This document shows positions 1 to 7,271 of a DNA stretch of 21,502 nucleotides, one piece after another. Below the pieces are notes generated by a model, which worked only from the letters and a program-made list of their open reading frames with translations, ran no database searches and was not told the origin of the DNA. The DNA comes from Clostridia bacterium (lineage in GTDB: Bacteria > Bacillota > Clostridia > Christensenellales > Aristaeellaceae), in NCBI GenBank assembly GCA_024404275.1, contig JAKSQG010000012.1, forward strand, positions 1-21,502. The letters run 5' to 3'. A program made the translations under genes and the position numbers. Position 1 is the stretch's first letter. The number at the start of each line of letters is the position of its first letter.

Positions 1-341
1 CCTCCAAAGGCAATGCGCACGATCTGCGTATTCCGGTCCGCCGCGGCTTCAATCGTCTCCGCCGCCCGAAGCAATTCTTCCCGGCGGCCTGCCGTGCTGT
101 CCGAAGCATCCAGCAGCAGGGCCATCACCGTTTTGTTGTTCACACTGCTGACCGACAAACCGGATAACATCAGCACCGCGCACAAAATGGCAGTAAAACG
201 CAATCCAAGATGAATATTTCTGGCCTTTTTGCTCAATTGAGCTGTCGGAATGCGGCGCAGGGACAGTATCAGCAGCACTGCCGCCGGAATCAGCGTCAGC
301 AATGCAAACGGCGCCTCAAACCGTATGTCAATACTGTTCAT
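1..341 (-). CDS. von Willebrand A (vWA) domain membrane protein, 3' part outside the window
   Basis: The first 113 residues are visible; the gene runs off the left edge. The start (MNSIDIRFEAPF...) lies inside the last codons of the upstream gene, with a 14-bp overlap, as expected for translational coupling. Two hydrophobic segments (about residues 11-28 and 50-66) are followed by the start of a vWA domain with an intact metal-ion-dependent adhesion site, DASDS (the DxSxS pattern). By family knowledge, such proteins at the end of MoxR/DUF58 clusters are membrane-anchored vWA proteins, often with a C-terminal glutamine-amidotransferase-like domain; that part cannot be seen here. The role is probably in a MoxR-assisted envelope complex. 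The frame and operon context are convincing; the exact function is unknown. Confidence 0.8.
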   Translation of the reverse strand, partial: MNSIDIRFEAPFALLTLIPAAVLLILSLRRIPTAQLSKKARNIHLGLRFTAILCAVLMLSGLSVSSVNNKTVMALLLDASDSTAGRREELLRAAETIEAAADRNTQIVRIAFG

Positions 342-2166
342 GATAATACACCATCCATTCCAGCAAAAGCAGCAGCAACAGCACGGCCGCCAGCTCCGTG
401 CCGATGTCCCGCATGCGGTCGGTCTGCTCCGCCCGCGCGGTTTTTTCTTCTTCCGTCAAAGGCACACGGACAAGGCTGACCGTCTGGGCTTCACCCGCCC
501 GCGGATCGGATTCCCGCGGAGGAATGCGGCAGACAAAATCCGCATACTGCAGCATGCCGTTTTCCTTCAGCTGCATCAATGTATGCATTCCGGGCTGGAC
601 AGGCGCAAACTGCACACTGTCCGGCGTAAAGGGCAGCGCCTTCAGGGTACCGTCCGGCAGCTTCAGATAGATCTCCTTCGCCAGGGGTGTTACCGCCGCC
701 TTCACCGTTTCGCCGGCGTTCACCGTCGTATCGTTCATCAACTCCGGCATGGTATAGTCCAGCAGCTGCCCCACGATCAGCACAAAATCACCCGTCAGCG
801 GCAGGTTGGAATCATGCAGATCAAAGGTAAAGATCACCCTTGCCAATCCGTTGCTCTCCCGCATCGCCAGCAGCGCAGGCTGTCCGCCTGCCGTCAACGC
901 GATCTCAAACCGTTCGGTATCGTTGATCTGATGCAGTTTCTGCACCACAATATCCCGGCTGATCAGGGCGTTTTCCAATTGCAGCCGCCGTTGTGTCCCA
1001 CCGCGGCTCAGTTCCAGATAGCCGCCCTGCTGATAAGCGCCAAAGAGCAGCCCGGTCTCACGCGGCAGTCTGTCGGGATGAATCATCCAGATTCCGCCGT
1101 CCGACGGCAGTGCTTTGGGCAGTGTGCCGTCAAACACATAAATATCGTAGTTTTCAAAGGTATCTTCCCATTGCGCCGCGCCGCGCACATCCAGCTGCAC
1201 TGTATCAAAGGCACGCAGCACCTGCTGCCAGAAGAACGGCTCATCGCTGCATAGCAGTACGCGGACTGCATGCTCTGCGGGCATCACAAGCAGAGCTTCG
1301 TTGTCCTCCTGCAAGGCGTCCTGCGCCGCAAAAACCACCTTTGCGGCGGCGAAGGATGCATTTTTGATGTCCCACTCGATAACAGCCGGCTCATTTTCGT
1401 TCAGCAAAACCTGCCGTGCCCCGGCGATCCGATCATCCAGATACAGCGCGCAGGTCAGTTCAGCGGCTGCGTTGTAGCTGACAATCTCCGCCTCAAAGGT
1501 CGTGGTCACTCCCTGCCGTGAGCAGGACAGCCGGTTGACCGCCGCGTTCCAGCAGTCTGTGTCCCCCGTTTGCCGCAAAACGATCTCATCGCTCTCCAGC
1601 GCGCGGCCGGTATACCACACGATCTCCGCCTCGGGGTTGCCGTCCAGCATCCTCTGTACGGTTTCCGCCGCCGCCTGCACGTTCATGGTACTCCAATCGA
1701 TCTGAAGTCGGGCCACGGCATGCTCTATCTCATTGCGGTTGGTGCTCTTTTCCAGCAAAGTCACCGCTCCGCTGCCCGCTGCGATCACGGTTACTTCTGT
1801 CCCCGCGCCGCGGGAAGAAATGTCCCTCAGCAGGCTCTCCTTCGCTTTCTCCAGACGACCGTTCATCCCCATGCCGGCGGAAACATCCACCACTGCAATG
1901 TATTCCTTGCCCGCATCCGGCACCCGGAACACCGGGCGCAGGGCCAGCAGCACCGCCGCAGACACGGCAAAAAGCTGCAGCAGCAACTGCAGCATCTTTT
2001 TTACGCGGTGCAGCGGCATCCTTTTCGAGTGAAACCTTTCACTCAGGCGCCACAGCCACACGGATGACACGGCCTTTTTTTCCCGCTGCGGACGCACAAT
2101 CCACAGCACGATCAGCAAGATCAGGCCGCCTGCCATCCAAAGGTATTCCGGATGCAGTATCTTCAT
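328..2166 (-). CDS. BatA-like N-terminal domain / vWA membrane protein
   Basis: A 612-residue protein with an N-terminal membrane helix (about residues 8-25, LWMAGGLILLIVLWIV), a basic loop, and a second helix (about 58-80), the layout of the BatA/aerotolerance N-terminal domain. A vWA-like region follows, starting at IAVVDVSAGMG. Its metal site is degenerate: DVSAG has Gly where the second Ser of DxSxS normally lies, so metal binding may be lost. A long beta-rich region follows, then a C-terminal hydrophobic helix (ELAAVLLLLLLLEWMVYY) just before the end. The start overlaps the stop of the DUF58 gene by 4 bases (ATGA), indicating coupling. The role is inferred to be a membrane partner of the MoxR ATPase; substrates are unknown. 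Confidence 0.85.
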   Translation of the reverse strand: MKILHPEYLWMAGGLILLIVLWIVRPQREKKAVSSVWLWRLSERFHSKRMPLHRVKKMLQLLLQLFAVSAAVLLALRPVFRVPDAGKEYIAVVDVSAGMGMNGRLEKAKESLLRDISSRGAGTEVTVIAAGSGAVTLLEKSTNRNEIEHAVARLQIDWSTMNVQAAAETVQRMLDGNPEAEIVWYTGRALESDEIVLRQTGDTDCWNAAVNRLSCSRQGVTTTFEAEIVSYNAAAELTCALYLDDRIAGARQVLLNENEPAVIEWDIKNASFAAAKVVFAAQDALQEDNEALLVMPAEHAVRVLLCSDEPFFWQQVLRAFDTVQLDVRGAAQWEDTFENYDIYVFDGTLPKALPSDGGIWMIHPDRLPRETGLLFGAYQQGGYLELSRGGTQRRLQLENALISRDIVVQKLHQINDTERFEIALTAGGQPALLAMRESNGLARVIFTFDLHDSNLPLTGDFVLIVGQLLDYTMPELMNDTTVNAGETVKAAVTPLAKEIYLKLPDGTLKALPFTPDSVQFAPVQPGMHTLMQLKENGMLQYADFVCRIPPRESDPRAGEAQTVSLVRVPLTEEEKTARAEQTDRMRDIGTELAAVLLLLLLLEWMVYYHEQY

Positions 2167-3068
2167 TTGATCAACCCCGTCATAAAGCCCTGTCGCAGCA
2201 GCACTTCCTCGGGCTTATCCCCGCCGCGAACACAGGCCAGTGCCACATTTTCCCCGGCACAAAAGGCTTCCAGGTCCCGATAAAACCACTGCACCGCCTC
2301 CCCGTAGGCATGCAGCATATCCCGATCCACCTCCACAGAGAAGGGCTGTGCTTCGGGTATCTCGGCATCCGCCAGGGACTGCGCCCCGCGATAGGAAGGC
2401 TGCTCCTCCCCCTTGGACAATAGACAAATGAGCAGCACATCCTGCCCTTTGGCCTTCAGAGAGCGGATGGCGCCTTTCCAGTCCGAATCGGTCTGCAAGT
2501 CGGAAAGAATGACCGTCAGTCCTCTGCCGCCGCCATAGCGCGCCTGGTCGGCAATGGCCGCCCCGATATCGCAGGTGCCGTAAAAGCCGACCTGCTCCAA
2601 CTCGGCAAACGAGGCGATCAATTGGCTTTTGCAGTTGATCACCGGCCCCACCGGCACGCTTCTTGCCCCGTTCATGGCATAAAAGCACACACTGTCCATC
2701 GCCTGCACCGCCAGATAGGCAATGGCCGCGCCCATGCGCAGCGCCGCAAGCGATTTATCGCTGTCCGCCTCTCCCAGCATGGAAAGAGAAGTATCCAGAA
2801 AGATACGGACCTGCTGCTTTTTTTCGTCCAGAAACTGCTTGATATAGTATTGTCCCGTACGGCCGGCCAGATTCCAATCGATCCGCCGCAGGTCATCGCC
2901 GGGCTGATACTCCCGGTAATCCGCAAATTCAGAAATGTCGCCGTAGGTCTTGGAACGGTGTACACCGGCAAAACGGTTGTTGATGGGCATCCTTGCGCTC
3001 AGGTCCAGCGTGTTCAGCGTTGCCAGAAACTCATCATCCAACAGCTGCCTGCGTCTTGCCGCCGCCAT
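2163..3068 (-). CDS. DUF58 domain protein (vWA-like)
   Basis: A 301-residue soluble protein. The DUF58 hallmark is clear: a stretch around YREYQPGDDLRRIDWNLAGR followed by GQYYIKQF, then FLDTSLSM, a DxSxS-type metal site opening a vWA-like fold. Later ILSDLQTD fits the second acidic loop of such folds. DUF58 proteins almost always sit next to MoxR ATPases and vWA membrane proteins, as here, and are thought to act with them in assembling or activating envelope or metal-dependent complexes. The start lies one base after the MoxR stop codon, and the end overlaps the next start by 4 bases, so all are one transcript. No odd features apart from the short N-terminus, which lacks the usual membrane helices. 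Confidence 0.92.
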   Translation of the reverse strand: MAAARRRQLLDDEFLATLNTLDLSARMPINNRFAGVHRSKTYGDISEFADYREYQPGDDLRRIDWNLAGRTGQYYIKQFLDEKKQQVRIFLDTSLSMLGEADSDKSLAALRMGAAIAYLAVQAMDSVCFYAMNGARSVPVGPVINCKSQLIASFAELEQVGFYGTCDIGAAIADQARYGGGRGLTVILSDLQTDSDWKGAIRSLKAKGQDVLLICLLSKGEEQPSYRGAQSLADAEIPEAQPFSVEVDRDMLHAYGEAVQWFYRDLEAFCAGENVALACVRGGDKPEEVLLRQGFMTGLIK

Positions 3069-3069
3069 C

Positions 3070-4059
3070 TCAGCGTTTGCGGGCAGACACCTCGCGGATC
3101 AGCTCCGCGATCAGCATGTCCGCCGTCTTGCGTTCCGCCATCGCCGCGTAGTTCAGCTTGATGCGATGGCGCAGCACCGGGTACGCCAGGGTATCGATAT
3201 CCTCTTTGGACACATTGAAGCGGCCGTCCATCAGCGCGCGCGCTTTGGCCGCTGTGATCAGCGCCTGACAGGCGCGGGGGCTTGCGCCCAGAGCGATATA
3301 CTGCCCGGTCACCTCCGCCTTCTCGGCAGAATCTTCATGCGTCGCGGAGACCAGACGCATCGTGTAAGTCAGCAGTTCCGGCAGCACCGGGATCTGCTTG
3401 GCCAGTGCTCGCATCTGAAGCAGCGTTTCGGCGTCCAGCACCTGTTCGGAGGTCTCCTCCATTGTCTGCTGCGTCATCAGCACGATCTTTTCCAGCTCTG
3501 CCACCGTCGGGAAGCCAACGACCAGCTTGAACATAAACCGGTCCATCTGTGCCTCAGGCAGCGGATAAGTGCCCTCCTGCTCCACAGGGTTCTGCGTCGC
3601 CAGCACAAAGAAGGGCTCCTCCAGGCGATGATCCACGCCGGCAACTGAGACCATATGCTCCTGCATCGCCTCCAGCAGCGCGCTCTGAGTTTTGGGCGTG
3701 GCACGGTTGATTTCATCCGCCAGCACAATGTTGCTGAAGATGGGACCCGGCTGGAAACGGTACACCGTATTGCCTTTCTCATCGCGGGTCATCACGTTGG
3801 TACCCGTCACATCGGAAGGCATCAGGTCCGGCGTAAACTGAATGCGTGAAAACGGCAGTCCGAAAACACGACCGATGGCGCGCACCAAACGCGTCTTGCC
3901 CACGCCGGGCACGCCCTCCAGCAGCACATTGCCGCCCGTGATCATCGCGATCACCGCATGCTGCACCACTTCCTGCTGGCCGATCATATCGCGGTTGATC
4001 TGCTCAAAAACCTGACCGCTCTTCTCCCTGAAGCGCTTGAGCGTTTCCGCCTGGTTCAT
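3070..4059 (-). CDS. moxR: MoxR-family AAA+ ATPase
   Basis: A 329-residue AAA+ ATPase. Walker A is GVPGVGKT (residues 49-56), Walker B is VLADEIN (D115, E116), and the sensor region LATQNPVEQEGTYPLPEAQMDRF is the classical MoxR signature. The start was placed at MNQAETL because AAAGGGG lies 7-13 bases upstream; a longer frame to 4110 has no such site and overlaps the end of the preceding gene if that one continues through its TAG. MoxR ATPases are chaperone-like and work with DUF58/vWA proteins, which follow directly. Length and motifs are normal for the family. Transcription probably comes from the promoter at 5637-5666. Confidence 0.95.
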   Translation of the reverse strand: MNQAETLKRFREKSGQVFEQINRDMIGQQEVVQHAVIAMITGGNVLLEGVPGVGKTRLVRAIGRVFGLPFSRIQFTPDLMPSDVTGTNVMTRDEKGNTVYRFQPGPIFSNIVLADEINRATPKTQSALLEAMQEHMVSVAGVDHRLEEPFFVLATQNPVEQEGTYPLPEAQMDRFMFKLVVGFPTVAELEKIVLMTQQTMEETSEQVLDAETLLQMRALAKQIPVLPELLTYTMRLVSATHEDSAEKAEVTGQYIALGASPRACQALITAAKARALMDGRFNVSKEDIDTLAYPVLRHRIKLNYAAMAERKTADMLIAELIREVSARKR

Positions 4060-4099
4060 TGTTTTTTCCCCTTTCGTCTGTCCGATGGGCTGCTTTTTC

Positions 4100-4144
4100 T
4101 TACAGTCCAAAGAAATACGCCTCGACCGTCTGCAGCATCTCCTA
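4100..4144 (-). other. In-frame TAG followed by C-terminal extension to TAA
   Basis: Read in frame after the TAG, the sequence gives EMLQTVEAYFFGL and then TAA, 40 bases before the MoxR start. The segment has an amphipathic, protein-like composition (xEMLQTVEAYFxGL), and ends like many proteins of MoxR operons, which finish in a short helix with a YF motif. Joined, the end would read RIP-X-EMLQTVEAYFFGL, where Gln, Glu or Lys would fit X. Alternatives are a recent nonsense mutation or programmed readthrough. The same situation is seen at 14318-14407. Confidence 0.55.
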
Positions 4145-5611
4145 CGGGATGCGGCCGTCCATGATGGCTTCGATCATCCGGGCATAATATGACCCATAGA
4201 CCTGACCGTACGCCACATGGCTGTTTTCGATCTCGATGCCGTTCAATTCAAATTCATATTCCCGCGCTGCATCATAGGCGGTGCTGTACGGGTCCAGCGA
4301 CGGCTCGTACACCTTTTCGCTTTCCTCATAATGCTGCTGGCTGCGGGTACCGGTGCCCGCGCCGTGCATACCGTCCGGGTCGGCGGTATACAGCAGCACG
4401 CTGCCGTCCTCCGCGTCCCCTTCCTCCGCGGCACGCCCGTTCATGCTGCTGCCGTCCTCGCTGCCTTCACCGCCGTCTTCCTGCCGGAAATAGATGTTTT
4501 CTTCATTCTCATCCGCCTCCACGATGATATCCACACCGTTGATGATGCTGATCAGGCGCTTTTCCAGCAGTGAGAAGGCGTTAAAGATCACACTGTCCGG
4601 GTTTTTGTGTGCGGCAATGTGGTTGGCAGCGCCCAGCATATCATCGGCAAACAGATAAAACGTGTACTGCAGATAGGCGTCCGCATCATCGGGCTCATTA
4701 TCCGCCTCCAGTGCCTCATCGATCTCCGTTTTCAGATCCATCAGGGCAATGATCTCTTGCGTGCCCGTCTTGCTCATCACTTCATTATAGTTGGCCACCA
4801 ACGCCGCCTGCATGGCCGGGATATCCTCGTTGATCATGCCCTCCGCCACAGCGGTAAAATGCGGCTCTTCCCGCAGCAGATAGATCCAGCCGCGGCGGAT
4901 CAACGATTCATCCAGCCTGCTTTGCAGCTCGCCCACCGTTCGGGTAATGCCGGCCAGTTCGTCCAAACCAAAGTTGTCCCCTTCCAGAGCATTTTCGGTC
5001 TCTTCGATCTGCCGCAGCAATTCCTCCCTTTCCTGCTCGGACAGGTCGGCGTCATTCAGCCGCTCACGCATATCCTGCAGCAGGGCACGCGCCAGCTTCA
5101 TTTCGTCCGTTTCAATGTATTCCTTCTCGCCTCCGCGCAGCCATCGTGCCGACGCAAAAGCGCCGGCCGCCACAGCGGCTGAAAGGATCACGCAAAGCGC
5201 CAGCGCCAGCCACCGTCGACGCGTAAAGCGGAGACGAAGGACTTTCGGATCCAACTGTTTCAGTTTTTCGATGGTATCCTGCCGCTGCAGGGAGGAAAAA
5301 AACGCCTCATCCTGCGCCAGGTGTACCATGGTTGCCGTCCGGTCCTGCAGCTCATAGGTGCGGTCAACCCGCCTGGCTGTCCGCCCCAAAGTTGGTCTGT
5401 GCAGGATAAAGAACCCGCCCAACCCCAGACAAAACAGGGGAATCAGGCAAAAAAACAGGGCCGGTGTGATCAGATCAAACTGCCACAGCGCAAACAGCAC
5501 CGCCGCCGCGCCGCATGTTACCATGCATGATTCCATCGCTGCCTGCAGCAAGCCTTCTGCTGTCAGCCGTCTTCTGAATGGCTCCAGCGCCTTTCTGATC
5601 TCCGTCCGCAT
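4142..5611 (-). CDS. Membrane protein with long helical region, first gene of the MoxR operon (ends in TAG)
   Basis: 489 residues up to the first stop. Start at MRTEIRKALEPF, chosen because AGGAGGTG precedes it by 5 bases. Two N-terminal hydrophobic segments (about residues 25-68) are followed by a basic stretch and a third membrane helix (around WLALALCVILSAAVAAGAFASA). After that comes a charged, probably coiled-coil region (many E/D/R, e.g. LLQDMRERLNDADLSEQEREELLRQIEE), then an acidic, Gly/Ser-rich, low-complexity stretch and a Tyr-rich C-terminus. This layout fits DUF4175-like proteins found upstream of moxR in Clostridia; no enzymatic motif was seen. The gene ends with TAG, but the frame continues 13 codons to TAA with sequence that looks like a normal protein end (separate entry). 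It is probably a scaffold or partner of the MoxR machine. Confidence 0.85.
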   Translation of the reverse strand: MRTEIRKALEPFRRRLTAEGLLQAAMESCMVTCGAAAVLFALWQFDLITPALFFCLIPLFCLGLGGFFILHRPTLGRTARRVDRTYELQDRTATMVHLAQDEAFFSSLQRQDTIEKLKQLDPKVLRLRFTRRRWLALALCVILSAAVAAGAFASARWLRGGEKEYIETDEMKLARALLQDMRERLNDADLSEQEREELLRQIEETENALEGDNFGLDELAGITRTVGELQSRLDESLIRRGWIYLLREEPHFTAVAEGMINEDIPAMQAALVANYNEVMSKTGTQEIIALMDLKTEIDEALEADNEPDDADAYLQYTFYLFADDMLGAANHIAAHKNPDSVIFNAFSLLEKRLISIINGVDIIVEADENEENIYFRQEDGGEGSEDGSSMNGRAAEEGDAEDGSVLLYTADPDGMHGAGTGTRSQQHYEESEKVYEPSLDPYSTAYDAAREYEFELNGIEIENSHVAYGQVYGSYYARMIEAIMDGRIP

Positions 5612-5636
5612 TTTTTCACCTCCTGTCTTCATCATG

Positions 5637-5666
5637 ATGATATCATCCGCATTTTTTCACTGTCAA
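5637..5666 (-). promoter_or_regulatory. Sigma-A-type promoter of the MoxR operon
   Basis: On the minus strand, a perfect TTGACA (5661-5666) and TATCAT (5637-5642) are separated by 18 bases, about 25 bases ahead of the first gene's start. The -10 element lies inside a perfect 12-base palindrome, GATGATATCATC (5636-5647), which could be an operator. Confidence 0.65.
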
Positions 5667-5723
5667 GCAACCTCGTTCGAAATACACAGAGGACATTTCA
5701 GTTATGTTTCATTTTTGTATCCA

Positions 5724-5778
5724 TTTTGAACCAGGCTGCAACTTTTTGAACACTTCCGCATATCTGTTTCTTTTTGAA
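5724..5778 (+). repeat. Three direct copies of TTTTGAA upstream of a promoter
   Basis: TTTTGAA occurs at 5724-5730, 5744-5750 and 5772-5778, spaced 20 and 28 bases (about two and nearly three helical turns), and ends just before the -35 element at 5782. This fits a multi-site regulator, but short AT-rich words also recur by chance. Confidence 0.35.
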
Positions 5779-5781
5779 TCA

Positions 5782-5809
5782 TTGACACGCCCGCAATTCG
5801 TGATATGAT
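5782..5809 (+). promoter_or_regulatory. Sigma-A-type promoter of the DctP-like gene
   Basis: TTGACA (5782-5787), a 16-base spacer and TATGAT (5804-5809), followed by the ribosome binding site GGAGG (5818-5822) and the ATG at 5833. The very short leader leaves little room for RNA-level control. Confidence 0.75.
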
Positions 5810-5832
5810 ATTTTTGCGGAGGTATCTGATAT

Positions 5833-6819
5833 ATGAAAAAAACGATCGTTTTTGTGCTCCTGCTTACCTTGCTGGGTTCATTCACTCTGCCTGTCTCGGC
5901 GCACGAATCCTACATGCTGTATTTCTCCGAGCAGGACAGTGAGTTCTCCCTTCCCGCCATGCTGGGTTTCTACTTTGGGGACAGAATTCTGGAATACACC
6001 GATCACGGTCTGGCGCTCGATGTCTACGCCGACGGCATGCTCGGCGACGTCGAGGAAAGTCTCCGTCAGGTTCAGGGCATCAAGGATAACGAAGGCGTCA
6101 CCGTCGATTTCATGCTGGTTCCCGTTTCCGAACTGGCCGGCATCGGTGCCGGTGAGCTTTCCCTGCCCGCGCTGCCCACCACCTTCTCCAGTCACGAGGC
6201 GTTCCGCGCCTTTGCCGAAAGTGAAACAGCGACCGGTTTTCTGGAGTTTCCCAAAAAGAACGGTGAAAAAATGCTCTGCATCGCTTTTCTGGAGTTGGGA
6301 TACGAGCAGACCGTGCTGAAAGCGCCGATTTCCTCCCTCAAAGACCTGCAGGGGCTGCGTTACGCCGCGGACGGTTCCCTGCTGATGTCCGAAACATTGA
6401 CTGCCCTCGGCGCCGTGCCGGTGGACATGCCGCAGGACTGCGCCGCTGCCTTTAACAACAACACCATCGACGCCGCCGAAAAAACGCTGTTCACCTATCA
6501 AACCGAGTTCCTGCAGGACTGTGCCCCCGTGGTCCTGATGGACAATCATCGCATGGATGTTTATGCGCTGGTCATGTCTGCCGACGCCTGGCGTATGTTG
6601 ACCAATCTGGAAAGAACCTGCGTCAAACTTTCTGCCATCGATACCATCGAATACAACGTCGGTCTGGTCAGCCGTCAGGAAGAGCTGCAGCTGCAGGCCC
6701 TCCGGGACAGCGGTGTCACTGTCATCGAAGCCGTCGGCTCATGGACTGATGTTGCCGAACCGCTGGTCACCGAATACACCAAACCGCTCGAATCGCTCTA
6801 CAGCGTGATGCACAAGTAA
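5833..6819 (+). CDS. DctP/TRAP-type extracytoplasmic solute receptor, orphan
   Basis: A 328-residue exported protein. The signal peptide (residues 1-23, ending PVSA) has no lipobox cysteine. The rest resembles TRAP-transporter DctP receptors: the region ISSLKDLQGLRYAADGSLLMSETLTALGAVPVDMP aligns by eye with the canonical DLKGLKIRVP...LGA.P..MP, followed by an AAFNNNTIDAAEKT stretch in place of AL..G.VDG.E. In the canonical motif an Arg binds the ligand carboxylate; here that position is Ala178 (GLRYA), so the ligand is probably not a typical C4-dicarboxylate. No DctQ or DctM membrane genes are adjacent, and the gene is monocistronic with its own promoter and terminators. It could serve a distant transporter or act as a sensor partner. 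Confidence 0.8.
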   Translation: MKKTIVFVLLLTLLGSFTLPVSAHESYMLYFSEQDSEFSLPAMLGFYFGDRILEYTDHGLALDVYADGMLGDVEESLRQVQGIKDNEGVTVDFMLVPVSELAGIGAGELSLPALPTTFSSHEAFRAFAESETATGFLEFPKKNGEKMLCIAFLELGYEQTVLKAPISSLKDLQGLRYAADGSLLMSETLTALGAVPVDMPQDCAAAFNNNTIDAAEKTLFTYQTEFLQDCAPVVLMDNHRMDVYALVMSADAWRMLTNLERTCVKLSAIDTIEYNVGLVSRQEELQLQALRDSGVTVIEAVGSWTDVAEPLVTEYTKPLESLYSVMHK

Positions 6820-6828
6820 ATCAGTTCT

Positions 6829-6858
6829 GCCGTCTGCCTCCCCGGGCAGGCGGCTTTT
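6829..6858 (+). terminator. Rho-independent terminator after the DctP-like gene
   Basis: GCCGTCTGCC pairs with GGCAGGCGGC (one G-U pair) across a 6-base loop, followed by TTTT. It lies 10 bases after the stop. Confidence 0.75.
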
Positions 6859-6861
6859 AAG

Positions 6862-6920
6862 AAGCGTCCCCGCGCACGGACAGCATTTTGCAGGGTTTTC
6901 CGTTCGCGGGGACGCTTTTT
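6862..6920. terminator. Bidirectional terminator between convergent genes
   Basis: A 13-bp perfect stem AAGCGTCCCCGCG / CGCGGGGACGCTT encloses about 30 bases. A T-run (6916-6920) follows on the plus strand and TTCTT follows on the minus strand. It separates the DctP-like gene from the convergent csoR-like gene and probably stops both transcripts. Confidence 0.7.
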
Positions 6921-6935
6921 GAGTTTGTATCGGGC

Positions 6936-7271
6936 TTATTTAAGCAGTTCGTCAATGGCGCGGTTCAGCTTTTCGATCTCTTCGTAATCGCCGTTTTCAA
7001 TGGCATTGACCATGCAGTGATCGATATGATCCTTCAGAATGATCTTGCCCACGTTGTTCAAAGCCGATTTGACCGCGTAGAGCTGAACCAGCACATCGCT
7101 GCAGTCCTCGCCCTCTTCGATCATGCGGCGTACCTTGTTCAGGTGCCCCGTCAGTCGGGACAGACGGTTGAGCACCTGCTGGGTGTTCTCATGGCTCTCA
7201 CCATGGCTGTGTCCGCCCGCATGGGTATGACCGTGTGTATGTTCGGTTTCCTTCACCAGTTCGCTGTTCAT
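6936..7271 (-). CDS. csoR: CsoR/RcnR-family metal-responsive repressor with His-rich N-terminal tail
   Basis: A 111-residue all-helical repressor (family core RLSRLTGHLNKVRRMIEEGEDCSDVLVQLYAVKSAL). The metal site residues are C57, H82 and C86, with spacings of 25 and 4 as in copper-sensing CsoR (Cys-His-Cys) rather than nickel-sensing RcnR. Unusually, residues 11-27 carry seven histidines (HTHGHTHAGGHSHGESH), a tail that could bind Ni, Co, Zn or Cu. The start overlaps the end of the P-type ATPase gene by 4 bases (ATGA), so the repressor is encoded downstream of the pump it presumably controls. Regulated DNA is not proven; a C5G6 tract at 12527-12537 is a candidate operator. Confidence 0.9.
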   Translation of the reverse strand: MNSELVKETEHTHGHTHAGGHSHGESHENTQQVLNRLSRLTGHLNKVRRMIEEGEDCSDVLVQLYAVKSALNNVGKIILKDHIDHCMVNAIENGDYEEIEKLNRAIDELLK

